From Reyranella sp. (GTDB lineage: Bacteria; Pseudomonadota; Alphaproteobacteria; Reyranellales; Reyranellaceae): a stretch of DNA of 64,000 nt. The DNA lies in contig NZ_SCVC01000002.1 of the NCBI RefSeq assembly GCF_004297405.1, forward strand, positions 1 to 64,000, read 5' to 3'. A program made the translations under genes and the position numbers. The notes under the pieces are model-generated. The model saw only the letters and a list, made by a program, of their open reading frames with translations, was not told where the DNA came from and did no database searches. This document shows positions 9,301 to 17,712 of the stretch, in pieces (the first letter of the stretch is position 1; every line of letters begins with the position of its first letter).

Positions 9301-11854
9301 TGGTGTTATGTCGAGGGAGGTTGCGCTGGCGAGCGGAGCAACTTTGGCACTGCGGATACCCCACTGTACTGTTGGTGAAGGCGGAGTAGTTGAACTCGAT
9401 TTGCTCGTAGACAAAGCGACGAGTGCCTCAAGGCATTTCGTTGAACGCCAGAGAGGTACGCCGAACATCGAGCTCCAAGGGGTGGCCTACGTCGCAAGTG
9501 ATACTCAGGAAGCTAGACTGGCGCTGGCTGAAGCTCTGGCATTTAAAGGCGATGCAGGCGACGATATCGAAGTTACTCGAAATCTTGTTACTCGGGACTT
9601 TCGGTTTGTTATCGCGGGTCACATTAAGGGCAGTTACAGCCTTGCTGCAGTCAATCGGCAGCTTGCGCTTTCGATAGACAAGGCACTGCCTGGCGCGGTG
9701 CGTATCCTACAAGTGGAAGACGAAAAGCCGGTTCGGCAGCTGGTAGGTATCCCAACGGCTGAAAGAGCGAACATCGTTGCGCTCGCAGCACGCCGTCCTA
9801 GGCGAGGCAAACGTGAGATCGTCATTTCACAACACTGGCCATATTGGATCCCAGACAATTCGGCTGATTTGAAGATCGCCGTCGTGCCTTGGGAGGAAAG
9901 TCTCGTCCCGGATGGTCTAGTCCAGACGTTGAACGAGCAATTCGATTGCGTGTTTGTCCATACCACCTTTGTTGAAAAGGCTCTGATTGATTCGGGCGTT
10001 GTGATTCCCGTCAAGTGCATTGGCATGCCACTCAATCTTGAGCCCTTCTTCAAGATAGGCGACGAGCGTGAAGTTAGAAGGCCTACGGGCAGTCAATCAA
10101 GAGACGCGTTTACCTTCCTCCATGTCTCATCTTGCTTTCCAAGAAAGGGCGTGGATGTTCTGCTAAAAGCATACGCGGAAGAATTTTCGGCTTCCGATAA
10201 CGTAAGGTTGATCATCAAGACGTTCCCTAACCCACATAACAATGTTGAGGAGCAAATTGCTGGCTTGCGCGCTTCCAAGCCAGAGATGGCGGAAATTCAG
10301 CTTGTCAACGAAGATCTTGCCTTTCCTGCACTGGCGCGTCTCTACATGAACAGCGACGCCATGGTGTTGCCGGCACGCGGAGAAGGTTTCAACTTGGGCG
10401 CTGCCGAGGCGCTTGCTGCAGGGCTAGCACTGATCGTGACGGGATGGGGCGCGCATCTCGACTTCGCGAACGCGAGCAATGCGCGTCTGATTGACTTCTC
10501 TCTCGCGAAGTCAGATGCGCATGTCAGCGCACCATGGTCAGTGTGGGCGGAACCGAGTGTCGACGACTTGCGGCAGGCGATGCGAGAAACCTTTGGCGCG
10601 CGGAATTCGCCGGCTAGCAGGACTCGGATTGCCAACGGGAGAGAGACCGCCAAGGGGCTGGTTGAAGGGAATCCAACAGCGCCGCGCATCATCGAAGGCG
10701 CACTGGACGTAGCTCTTCGCGACGTCGTCGAGGCGCCAAAGATTGCGTGGATTTCCACATGGAGAGTTCGTTGCGGAATTGCCACCCACTCGCACCTTAT
10801 GCTCGAGCACGTGCCAGAAGCCCATTCTAGAATCGAAATTCTTTGCGATGACCGGACCGAGCCAAAGGATTTTCGAACCGCGAACATGCCCAGTGCACGT
10901 GCAACGTGGAGGATCTACGATCCTGCGAATGTCGAGAACTGGGCACGTGAGATAGAGGCCTTACAAGTTGATGTAGTCGTCATCCAACATCATCCCGGTC
11001 TCATAGGGTACGATAGTCTTGTGGATCTTCTCAGGGATCGCCGTGTTTCACGGCGCAACACAGTCGTTGAGCTTCATAACGTTCGCGAACTGATTGAATG
11101 GGGGGATTCGCGACGAGCGGACGTTATCAAGGGGCTTGCAGAAGCCTCGAGGCTCCTTGTGCACAGTATTCATGATCTCAATCTCATGAAGCAGATGGGT
11201 CTTGTGAACAACGTTACCTTGCTGCCTGTCGGTGCGACAGGGCACGAACGGACAGTTCCGGTGCCGAGAACACTGGCAAAAGACAGCGCCCCACTTCTCG
11301 GAACCTACGGATTCTTTTTTGCCCACAAGGGTTTTGACATCTTGTTGCGGGCATTTGCTCAAGTGAAAAGACAATGGCCGCACGCACGTCTGCGGTTCGT
11401 CACAGCACAATTCCCATCAACGGCTTCGGCTGACGAGATTCAAAGATGCAAGGACCTTGCGGACGGTTTGGGCGTCGCCGACTCTGTCGAATGGCATACC
11501 GATTTTCTGGAAGACGAAAATTCGCTACACCTTCTATCCGCATGCGACGCGATAATTCTTCCCTATAAGGAAACTAAAGAGTCAGCGAGTGGAGCAGTGC
11601 GAGTAGCAATCGCAAGTCGTGTTCCGGTGATGGTTACGCCTATTGGAATTTTCGATGATGTTGGTAGGGCAGTATCGCGATTCGCTAGCCATGGCGCAGA
11701 TGAAATAGCAAGCAGCATCATCGATCTATTACGCGACTCAGCGCGAAGAGCTGAACAGCAGCAACGCACTTCGGAATGGTTGAGTGAAAATAGCTGGAAG
11801 CGTTCGGCTAAGCGACTTCTCGCGATCACCCAAGCGCTGGCGATAAATGACTAA
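6389..11854 (+). CDS. Giant TPR protein with three GT-B glycosyltransferase domains
   Basis: 1821 residues from ATG 6389 (AAAGGA ten bases before); an in-frame TTG at 6368 is the alternative. Residues about 25-270 are TPR repeats (WPSAATKYRQIVDLFP, SLAASSYHRALVLNP, LIGGEKAYRKALQIVP). First GT about 390-690: LGILAHDFVPL, FVIANSDHTA, VLCVGSICAQKNQELL, FPSHAEGWALPVGESLSRG. About 700-1060 are two beta-rich modules with similar openings (ARGWCEPEDWGAWIDG and GCGWRTINQGATWV). Second GT about 1080-1420: LHVSSCFPRKGVDVLLKAY and LPARGEGFNLGAAEALAAG. Third GT about 1440-1821: ISTWRVRCGIATHS, GTYGFFFAHKGFDILL, LPYKETKESASGAVRVAIA. It probably makes several consecutive linkages of one glycan; acceptor and sugars are unknown. 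AT-rich codon use. Confidence 0.85.
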   Translation: MTDIRLTKKGSGLLALWRRRQRSRDKLSVLFAEADAARDRKDWPSAATKYRQIVDLFPTEVGAAVQLGHAYKEMGSYEAASIAYRAVEEITPTDDDLHLQIGHLHKLLGNFSLAASSYHRALVLNPKNAHAVLEFEAIRVHWREPKATNGRAEIDDALVAGRKPAELRRLGDKARDGKAWRQAGAYYKGYLQSKPKDAGIWVQFGHCLKESGDLIGGEKAYRKALQIVPEDSDLHLQLGHVLKLQDRLREAADAYRRSFILRSALGSADELRRLSPYEKLDELVRAPTLESPCLYIDVSDLLDAMTEATEISDIPQIQVGILELLTRQSGSPPLPRATFRRHELLWTLPKDGLLTLVKVFVDGNGDLDYQRRVVNSTRESSILSLPRAGDIYVATGSLHQIPKPGVFFDRLKQSGVRLGILAHDFVPLTHQELNDPAFTMQFASATAEAFAQVDFVIANSDHTAAETKRLRRRGNFPDIPIRAVPLAHSFKYPVSSAHEKASETLDTLEGREFVLCVGSICAQKNQELLVNVWRTLLDTGVDVPVLVLAGRKGHDIDRMMRLLRQTDDLNGHVLIAEEPSAEEIDGLYDSCLFTIFPSHAEGWALPVGESLSRGKFCVASETTSMAQVGTDFVIYIDPCSVRSTAETLRRLILDRDEVRRREQKIRESFKPRSLSDFAADFLRSIATLEQADEPKQLYAPANRALRPQVREREWSWGDALPPFELQAESTASNLMLARGWCEPEDWGAWIDGQSADIRLRVDTSHRQTFRVVLQFWPTPWIEHNTLTVRSSCGAETTIVVPGNNFTESTWPPGRHREIICKKFLVSLDCRADERGYIALSLKLGGHLAKPWWGESRSIYVSLIQLIYRAIDDERLAVEQSELVGVSSVDPRFAANRCELGQSALDFTLSRKHVALGCGWRTINQGATWVVDSEGRFCLRTRLQQGAKASLAAKIHNASSRYDALVQIRSTCGVMSREVALASGATLALRIPHCTVGEGGVVELDLLVDKATSASRHFVERQRGTPNIELQGVAYVASDTQEARLALAEALAFKGDAGDDIEVTRNLVTRDFRFVIAGHIKGSYSLAAVNRQLALSIDKALPGAVRILQVEDEKPVRQLVGIPTAERANIVALAARRPRRGKREIVISQHWPYWIPDNSADLKIAVVPWEESLVPDGLVQTLNEQFDCVFVHTTFVEKALIDSGVVIPVKCIGMPLNLEPFFKIGDEREVRRPTGSQSRDAFTFLHVSSCFPRKGVDVLLKAYAEEFSASDNVRLIIKTFPNPHNNVEEQIAGLRASKPEMAEIQLVNEDLAFPALARLYMNSDAMVLPARGEGFNLGAAEALAAGLALIVTGWGAHLDFANASNARLIDFSLAKSDAHVSAPWSVWAEPSVDDLRQAMRETFGARNSPASRTRIANGRETAKGLVEGNPTAPRIIEGALDVALRDVVEAPKIAWISTWRVRCGIATHSHLMLEHVPEAHSRIEILCDDRTEPKDFRTANMPSARATWRIYDPANVENWAREIEALQVDVVVIQHHPGLIGYDSLVDLLRDRRVSRRNTVVELHNVRELIEWGDSRRADVIKGLAEASRLLVHSIHDLNLMKQMGLVNNVTLLPVGATGHERTVPVPRTLAKDSAPLLGTYGFFFAHKGFDILLRAFAQVKRQWPHARLRFVTAQFPSTASADEIQRCKDLADGLGVADSVEWHTDFLEDENSLHLLSACDAIILPYKETKESASGAVRVAIASRVPVMVTPIGIFDDVGRAVSRFASHGADEIASSIIDLLRDSARRAEQQQRTSEWLSENSWKRSAKRLLAITQALAIND

Positions 11855-12391
11855 GAATCTTTGGGTATCGAATGGGTAGATTTGACGGTTGGAGTGATCA
11901 TGCCTAGGATTCTTAATCTACAGCTTGATCTTTTGAGATGTCGGCATCTACGAATCTCCGTCTCCGTCAGTCGCGGGCTGCTGCACTGGAGGCAGCAGAG
12001 GAAGCGTTCACATTCCGCTCCGAGAAGAAGCCCCCTCTTCTCGCATTCTATTCTTCAATGGACCAGTTGCCTCAAAATGTGGGAAATGCTTGCCATCTTC
12101 AGTGGCAACTATCGCTCGTTCTGCCCCTCTCCCCGTTAATCGCCTGGCACCACCAATTAGATCCTTCGAACATCGCAGGCCTGATACCTGAAGCACGCGA
12201 GCGGCCGAGTAGCGTGATTGGCAACAGTGTTCTAGTGAAGGCTGTAGGCTAAAGATTCGACGGTAGTACGAATACGACCTAGGACAGATTTGTCGCCTGG
12301 ACGTGCAGGTTCCGGCTGATCCACGGAAAAACTCTAAGCAAGGACAAGGTCCAGAGCCGAGAGCGTCAATCCAACTTGAGAAATAGCGCCA
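11855..12391. other. Non-coding gap, no recognisable gene
   Basis: About 540 bases between the giant glycosyltransferase gene and the next methyltransferase gene. Short ORFs exist on both strands (for example 11938-12252, plus), but their translations show no family features, no convincing ribosome sites and no steady third-position bias. I see no hairpin with a T-run. It may hold the promoter for the 12392 gene. Confidence 0.5.
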
Positions 12392-13399
12392 ATGCCGAGG
12401 AGAGAAATGCTAGATCCCAATCGACCGGTCGGAACGGAATCGAGAAAGAGCTACGCTGAAAAGCTTCGGAGTGGCTTCATCGACCAATACCTCTCTGGAG
12501 GGTCGATCCTGGAAGTTGGGTTTAAAGGATACTATGGAGATGTAGTACCCATCGTCCAGCAAGCGATCGGTATCGATGTCGACTATCCAAACTACGATGG
12601 CGTACGCCTTCCATTCAATGATGAATCGCAGGATGCTGTCTATTCGAGCCATACACTGGAGCATATCGAAGACTCTATTGGTGCGCTTCGAGAGTGGTTT
12701 CGTGTTCTAAAGTCAGGCGGATATCTCGTGATCGCCGTACCGCATCAATTTTTGTATGAGAAAAAACTCAAGCTGCCTCCACGCTTCAACTACGATCACA
12801 AGCGCTACTACACGCCTGCTAGTTTATTGCAGGAAGTAGAAGCGGCGTTTGAGCCAAATACTTATCGCATTCGTCATTTCAAAGATAACGATACCGGCTA
12901 TGACTACACACGCAAACAGGATGAAGAGCCTAGTGGATGCTTTGAAATCGAGCTGGTGCTACAGAAAATCCAGGGACCGACATGGTTTTTGGGCTCGACT
13001 GTTTATCCAGCGGCGGATTTTAACACGCTACTCGGGCGAACGAATCCGATCCAGATAGTTACCGATTTCTCAGTCACCGATGCCTACGTGATTTATGGGC
13101 CCTACATTCACATACCGCCAGGGGTATACGAAGCCTGTTTTCATATCAAAACAGAGGGATTGTCAGAAGAAAGTCTCAGTTCGTCATTGGCCTTGGAGGT
13201 GGCCGAAACAGCTATTGCAATTGCTTCGGTTGAACTGCTGGGAAGGGAAGGGGCAAAAGCTCTCAGAACTGAGATGATAAAGGTACCTTTCACGAGTAAG
13301 TCCCATACTTCTTTTTTTGAATTTCGAATGTTGACGCGTGGTCGCCCATTCAATGGAACGATGACGTTCTTGGGGGTGACTTTGCGTCGGTTACAATAG
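12392..13399 (+). CDS. Class I SAM methyltransferase with C-terminal Gly-Pro-Tyr module
   Basis: 335 residues. Residues about 30-200 are a methyltransferase type 11 fold: SILEVGFKGYYGDVVPIV as a degenerate motif I, VYSSHTLEHIEDS as motif II and LKSGGYLVIAVPHQF as motif III. The last 120 residues are beta-rich and contain YGPYIHIPPGVYEACFHIK, a pattern also found in the proteins at 21011-21895 and 22314-22757. Start: ATG 12392 is the first; ATG 12407 sits just after GAGGAG and may be the true one. Likely methylates a sugar of the exported glycan, with the extra module binding glycan or a partner; both are inference. It is followed directly by an insertion-element remnant. Confidence 0.8.
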   Translation: MPRREMLDPNRPVGTESRKSYAEKLRSGFIDQYLSGGSILEVGFKGYYGDVVPIVQQAIGIDVDYPNYDGVRLPFNDESQDAVYSSHTLEHIEDSIGALREWFRVLKSGGYLVIAVPHQFLYEKKLKLPPRFNYDHKRYYTPASLLQEVEAAFEPNTYRIRHFKDNDTGYDYTRKQDEEPSGCFEIELVLQKIQGPTWFLGSTVYPAADFNTLLGRTNPIQIVTDFSVTDAYVIYGPYIHIPPGVYEACFHIKTEGLSEESLSSSLALEVAETAIAIASVELLGREGAKALRTEMIKVPFTSKSHTSFFEFRMLTRGRPFNGTMTFLGVTLRRLQ

Positions 13400-13446
13400 T
13401 TTCTCTTGCGATCGTACATCGTTTGGGTGAATTGATTTTCTCCAAT

Positions 13447-13458
13447 TGACCTGCTCCC
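13447..13458 (+). repeat. Left inverted end of the IS3-family element
   Basis: TGACCTGCTCCC, matched exactly in inverse orientation at 14700-14711. Beyond twelve bases the similarity continues imperfectly (GAAAAACTCT against TGTATCTCT). Confidence 0.85.
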
Positions 13459-13505
13459 GAAAAACTCTGACGTAGTAAGGTTGAGTCCGTTCGAGGAGAA
13501 CGGAC

Positions 13506-13771
13506 ATGAAGCGGAATCGGTTTAGAGACGAGCAGATCATCAGGATCCTGCGGCAGCACGAGGCGGGAGCGAAGCCAGCGGATCTGTGCTGCAGCATGGG
13601 ATTTGCGGCGCGACGCTTTACAATTGATGCCGCCGTTATGGCGGCCTGCAGGTGTCGGGCGCTAAGCGCCTGCGGTCCCTGGAAGAAGAGAATCGCAAGC
13701 TGAAGAAGCTGCGGGCTGAGGCGATGCTTAACAATACGGCGTTGAAGGATATCGCCTCGGGAAGGTTCTGA
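13506..13771 (+). pseudogene. IS3 orfA (helix-turn-helix protein), frameshifted
   Basis: The first 30 or so residues (MKRNRFRDEQIIRILRQHEA, then GAKPADLCCSMGF) match the N-terminus of IS3 orfA. The frame is then lost between about 13610 and 13670, and the typical coiled-coil tail (LEEENRKLKKLRAEAMLNN, then TALKDIASGRF) continues in another frame to the TGA at 13769. No functional product expected. Confidence 0.8.
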
Positions 13772-14652
13772 GGCCCGCGTTTCGGCGTCGGTCAGTGGAT
13801 CACGTGCAACGGGTCTACCGATTGAGCCAGCGCCGGGCTTGCGGGGGCTAATTGGGATGGATGTGAGCCACTACCGGTACCGCTCGCGCCAGGCCGACGA
13901 TGGCCTCTTACGCGAACGGCTACGAGCCTTGGCTGGACTCCGCCGACGGTTCGGCTATCGGCGTTTGGGGTGGCTGCTGGAGCGCGAAGATAAGCCTAAA
14001 GAAGAAGGTCTATCGGCTGTACCGAAAGGAAGGCCTGTCGGTGAAGCGGCGGCGCAGCCGATGCCGCAACATCGGCGCTCGTACGCCGATCGCCGCGCCG
14101 CAAGCGTTGAACCAGCGCTGGCCCTTGGACTTCGTGAGCGATCAGCTCGCCAATAGTCGCCAGTTCCGCCTGCTCAACGTGATCGATGGCTTCAACAGTG
14201 GGTGCCTGGCGACCGTTCCCGACCTCTGTCTGTTGGGGCTGCGCGTCATCTGGGAGCTCAAGGCCATCATGGCCTGGCGCGGCAAGCCGGCAATGATCGT
14301 GTCGGACAATGGCACCGAACTGACTTGCAATGCTGTTCTTCGCCGGGCGGCCGATCATTGGATCGAATGGCACTACATCGCGCTCGGCCACCCCAAGCAG
14401 AACGCGTTCGTCGAAAGCTTCAACGGCCGCCAGCATGACGAATGCCTCAACGAGCATGTCTTCACCACCCTGGCCGACGCTCGGTGGGTCGTCGAAGCCT
14501 GGCGCATCGACTACAATACGATAAGGCCGTACGGTCGGTTGGGCAGGTTGCCTCTGGCGGTGTTCGGCGCTACGCGCAGCCCCTCCAGAGCGACGGAGCA
14601 GGACGTTGCGCTCGATCCAGGGGCTTCGCGCCCCGCCCCGTCGCACCACTAA
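13772..14652 (+). pseudogene. IS3 orfB (DDE transposase), multiply frameshifted
   Basis: The coding trace starts with RSVDHVQRVYRLSQRRACGG and hits a TAA near 13850. It resumes in another frame with [19 protein letters not shown] and [16 protein letters not shown], and shifts again near 13990 to [19 protein letters not shown]. From there the DDE domain is readable to the stop: [20 protein letters not shown] and [20 protein letters not shown], holding the catalytic Asp/Asp/Glu positions. At least two frame breaks make it inactive. Confidence 0.82.
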
Positions 14653-14699
14653 CGAGAGCAAAAGCGGAACAGACTCAAGCTGCTGATGCAAGAGATACA

Positions 14700-14711
14700 G
14701 GGAGCAGGTCA
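14700..14711 (-). repeat. Right inverted end of the IS3-family element
   Basis: GGGAGCAGGTCA, the exact inverse complement of 13447-13458. It fixes the right border of the element; the following bases belong to an IS66 fragment. Confidence 0.85.
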
Positions 14712-14717
14712 AGACGC

Positions 14718-14935
14718 TTAAGCGGCAAGCTGCACCACTGGCGCACCACGTGGCGCTCCTCGGCCAAACCGCCTCGATCCGATAGGAGCTCGGCAATCCA
14801 CGGCAGCGAACGGCGGGGAGCCCGGCGTTGCCAGCTCGTAGAACTTGCGACGCACATGACTCCAGCAGAAGACGAGCGGCGCGTCGCCCCGCGTCGTCAT
14901 ACCGACCTCTCCGCTAACCAGGCTGCTCTTCCTCT
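14718..14935 (-). pseudogene. IS66-family transposase (TnpC) fragment
   Basis: On the minus strand, GDAPLVFCWSHVRRKFYELA followed by TPGSPPFAA matches the conserved central region of IS66 transposases (W-A/S-H-x-R-R-K-F). The sequence then changes frame and continues as PWIAELLSDRGGLAEERHVV, the next conserved block. Both ends are missing, so only a piece of about 70 codons remains. It adjoins the right end of the IS3 element and the 3' end of the methyltransferase gene at 14956. Confidence 0.75.
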
Positions 14936-14955
14936 GGAGTTTTGCCATCGGCTCT

Positions 14956-15783
14956 TCAGGAACTAGTCCGCAACGCCACAAAACTACGAATTCCAAGGTC
15001 AGCTCTATTAGGGACAGCAACCTCTAGAGGGTTGTTGGGATTGGGGATGTTGAAACTCGCCTCAATATCAAAGCCGCACCGACGTACAATTCTATGAAAA
15101 GCAGCTTCCGTCAGAAACCAATAATTAGTTGGATCACTATTGTCTTGTGCATCCAAGAGCCACGCAACAGGATCAGCATCTACTTTCACTCGGAGGTCGG
15201 GGAGATGGGTAATGACCCAGGTGCCCAACAGCACTCGTTTAGAAATGCGAGCTAGACTTTCAACAAAGCTATAGGGGTTTTTAAGATGATAGAGCAGACC
15301 AAAACAAATGACTAAATCGAAACGAAACTCATTCGAAAAGTCGGTTGAAACATCTGTGATCAAAGAATCTTTCACATCACCAATAGTGAACGGTTTATCA
15401 ACTGAAAGATCGGCTACCGCCACGCGCAAGCCCAGCTCTTCAGAGAAGCGTTTTGCAACGTACGGCGCACGGTCATGCTTGAAGGTGTAGTCGATCGCAG
15501 TAGTATCAAATCCGCTGGCTGCGAACGTTAAAGCCAGCTCACCGTTAGCGCATCCGATATCACAGACGGTCTTGATGGCATTGCTTTCTAGGTCTGAAAT
15601 GAATCCCGACTTTTGAAATAACGAAAACATAAGATCCAGATTGGAACCAAGCGTGTCGTAGGGATATATTTGTCCTCCCCCTGCTACAAAAGGACTTTCC
15701 GCAGATATCTTTTCGTAGGCAGCCTTTCGCGCGTCCATAATTTTTCTTGCTTCGACAAGAAGGGTTTCTTTCACAGTCGCCAT
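14956..15783 (-). CDS. Class I SAM-dependent methyltransferase
   Basis: 275 residues from ATG 15783, preceded by GGGGA nine bases upstream; the open frame extends to 15831, but that extension has no ribosome site. Motif I is VCDIGCANGELALTFAASGF (about residues 75-94), the acidic loop is TTAIDYTFK, and FDLVICFGLLYHLKNPYSFV is the motif II/III region of small-molecule and sugar methyltransferases. Substrate unknown; the surroundings suggest glycan methylation. AT-rich, and stranded between IS66 fragments on both sides, so it may be a surviving passenger of a rearranged region. Stop TGA at 14956-14958. Confidence 0.8.
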   Translation of the reverse strand: MATVKETLLVEARKIMDARKAAYEKISAESPFVAGGGQIYPYDTLGSNLDLMFSLFQKSGFISDLESNAIKTVCDIGCANGELALTFAASGFDTTAIDYTFKHDRAPYVAKRFSEELGLRVAVADLSVDKPFTIGDVKDSLITDVSTDFSNEFRFDLVICFGLLYHLKNPYSFVESLARISKRVLLGTWVITHLPDLRVKVDADPVAWLLDAQDNSDPTNYWFLTEAAFHRIVRRCGFDIEASFNIPNPNNPLEVAVPNRADLGIRSFVALRTSS

Positions 15784-15831
15784 TTTATTTATTCCCCATT
15801 TTCTAGAGCCGAATGCAAAAGGGTTCGGCAC

Positions 15832-16660
15832 GCTAAATTACTTCCGAATGTAGGACATGGAGGAGGTAACTCCGTCTAGTTCTGTCATGGTGATTTTGCA
15901 ACCAACGCCAAGCAGAATGAGGACGAAGATGCTTCTGCGGCAGATGCTACCCAACCTGTGGGGTCGCCTTCAAGGCGATCTTTTTTCTGTGGCTCAAGCA
16001 AGAAGTCGGCCCGTCGCGGGACAGCCGTCGCCGGCTGATCATGGTATTGGAAGTCGGACGGATCGAGGCTGCCGCTGTCGAATCGTCATGCGCTGGCGCA
16101 CCCCTTTGTTGCCGAGAGCATACACGGTCTCTCGCAGAACCAAGATACTTGTCGCGTGGCTTGCCGTCGATCTGACGCTGCGCCGGCCGTGCGGTAAGGA
16201 GCAGCGGAGCAAGATGCCAAACAAAGCGACCTGCTCGCATTCCTTTGCCGAGTTTGCCACCGGCCAACTACCAGTTCGGGTGCACTAAGCGCTGATCGAG
16301 CGTAGTCATGTCAATCGGCTGGTTGGCCCTATCGCGTGCGACGCCACCGCCATCGAAGCACGCGAAAAGCCAGTGAAGCCTCAGCCTTGTGCGCCACAGC
16401 CCCGCGCGCACCGGGACGCCGCCCGACAAGTTCCCCGCCAGAAGCTCAACCCTAAATATCAATCGGTGATCCTGACCTAGTCAGCCGGATTGAATTGCTG
16501 GTTGGTGAAGTAACCATTGTCGGCGCTGCCCCGATACGCACCAATTCACGATGGGTCTTCACACAAGCCGCAGCGAGACACTTCGTTTGTTGTTCGGAAA
16601 GGTGTGGTCGAATCGCGATGAGAGCATTGCTATACTTCTGCTAAACAACGAAGTACCATA
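15832..16660. other. Degenerate DNA without an intact gene
   Basis: About 830 bases with only short, stop-interrupted frames on both strands. Part near 16480 (SRIELL in one plus frame) weakly recalls the start of an IS66 TnpA, which would fit the TnpB trace that follows, but I cannot support more. Probably the worn remains of insertion elements. Confidence 0.45.
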
Positions 16661-16671
16661 GCGCTTAGCCA

Positions 16672-16835
16672 GTGATAAAGTTGTCACCGCGGGTGTGGAC
16701 TTGGCCGGCAAGCGGTGCACCTGACATGCGGAATGACTTCGACGACGGCCTGGCGTCGCTGCCACAAGTAATGCTGAACAAGGCTCCGTTCCACGGACAC
16801 CTCATTGTGGCCCGTGTCCCCCCCGAAGTCATCTG
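16672..16835 (+). pseudogene. IS66-family TnpB (Orf2) fragment
   Basis: MIKLSPRVWTWPASGAPDMR followed by NDFDDGLASLPQVMLNKAPF and HGHLIVARVPPEVI corresponds to the TnpB core (xVWLATGxTDMRKGFDGLA...DPxxGHLFVFR). Key positions such as DMR and GHL are kept, but others (Arg-Lys-Gly) are changed and the match ends in out-of-family sequence. It lies on the plus strand, opposite to the TnpC fragment at 14718, so the two IS66 pieces are not one simple element. Confidence 0.65.
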
Positions 16836-16917
16836 TCGAGGTATTGGGGTAGGGCGATACTTGCAAGCAAGAGATTGTAAAGCAATCCTTCATTGAACAT
16901 GTTTGATGGACTTCGCC

Positions 16918-17712
16918 TTAGTTTAGTCGAACATGAGCACGAATACGCTGAACCGAGCGCAGCGCCCAAAACGACAGTCCGAAAGCACATACCGTAAAAT
17001 AGCCGAGGCTGTAGTGACTGACGATCGCGTCGCCGAAGTATCCAGCCCGGAAAACTTCATAACAATGCACCAGCGGGTGGTACATGATCACGTTCTGTGC
17101 CCAATGCGGAAGCCAGTCGACGAGAAAGAATGCCCCCGAGATCGGAATGTTCAGATACTGGAGGGGCTGCACGAATCGCTCGGCCACTTCGTGGCGCTCC
17201 GTCCAGCAGGCGAGTAGCGCGCCGAAGGCAACGCCAATCCAGGCCATCATAAGCCAGCCGAGGATGACGAGGTCCAGACGTTTAAGGCCACCGGCCAAGC
17301 CTGACGTGACGAGAAACAGGTAAATGACCAACAAAGCCGCAGTGGTGCCGACGATCTCCAGAGATTGTCGCGAAAGCACGAGATCGAGAAGGCTCACGCG
17401 ACGGTGATAGATCATGCTGACGTTGTTGCGAAACATCCCTATGACCGGTCCGGTAAGATGCCGCCAGAGCGTAAGCGGCATGTAGCCTGTCAGCACAAGC
17501 TCGACGACCTTGATACCTTCCTTGCCGTGACCGCCGAGGATCGACCAGATGAACATGACGCCGACACACAAGATCATCGGCTCCAGAATGACCCAGACAA
17601 AGCCGATATTGTCACGGCCATAGCGCATCATGAGGTCGCGCACGAGTAGTGCATGCATCGTGCGCCCCTGAATGCGCCAGCCGCTCGACGACCGACTAGT
17701 GTCTGGCGCCAT
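16918..17712 (-). CDS. kpsM: Capsule polysaccharide ABC transporter permease (KpsM/Wzm-like)
   Basis: 264 residues from ATG 17712. ABC-2 type permease with about six membrane segments (for example GFVWVILEPMILCVGVMFIW, then LVILGWLMMAWIGVAFGALL), the N-terminal RDLMMRYGRDNIGFVWVILE box typical of polysaccharide exporters, and the ISGAFFLVDWLP segment near the C-terminal helix. It forms the inner-membrane channel that moves a lipid-linked capsule chain, with the ATPase encoded at 20260. The start overlaps the end of the upstream kpsE-like gene by 17 bases, so the two are one operon. Nothing separates its 3' end from the IS66 remnant but about 80 bases. Confidence 0.88.
   Translation of the reverse strand: MAPDTSRSSSGWRIQGRTMHALLVRDLMMRYGRDNIGFVWVILEPMILCVGVMFIWSILGGHGKEGIKVVELVLTGYMPLTLWRHLTGPVIGMFRNNVSMIYHRRVSLLDLVLSRQSLEIVGTTAALLVIYLFLVTSGLAGGLKRLDLVILGWLMMAWIGVAFGALLACWTERHEVAERFVQPLQYLNIPISGAFFLVDWLPHWAQNVIMYHPLVHCYEVFRAGYFGDAIVSHYSLGYFTVCAFGLSFWALRSVQRIRAHVRLN

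Larger units (their letters stand above)
13447..14711 (+). mobile_element. IS3-family insertion element, degenerate
   Basis: 1265 bases bounded by matching inverted ends beginning TGACCTGCTCCC. Inside are remnants of orfA (HTH) and orfB (DDE integrase) in the usual order, resembling the ISRj2/IS407-type members of IS3. Both ORFs are broken by frameshifts, so the element cannot move by itself. No target-site duplication is visible in the flanks (left ...TCCAAT, right AGACGC...), so one flank has probably been rearranged after insertion; an IS66 fragment starts immediately to the right. Confidence 0.85.

Noticed and set aside
11938..12252. 104-residue ORF in the gap after the giant glycosyltransferase
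   Set aside because: No family resemblance, no ribosome site and irregular third-position use.
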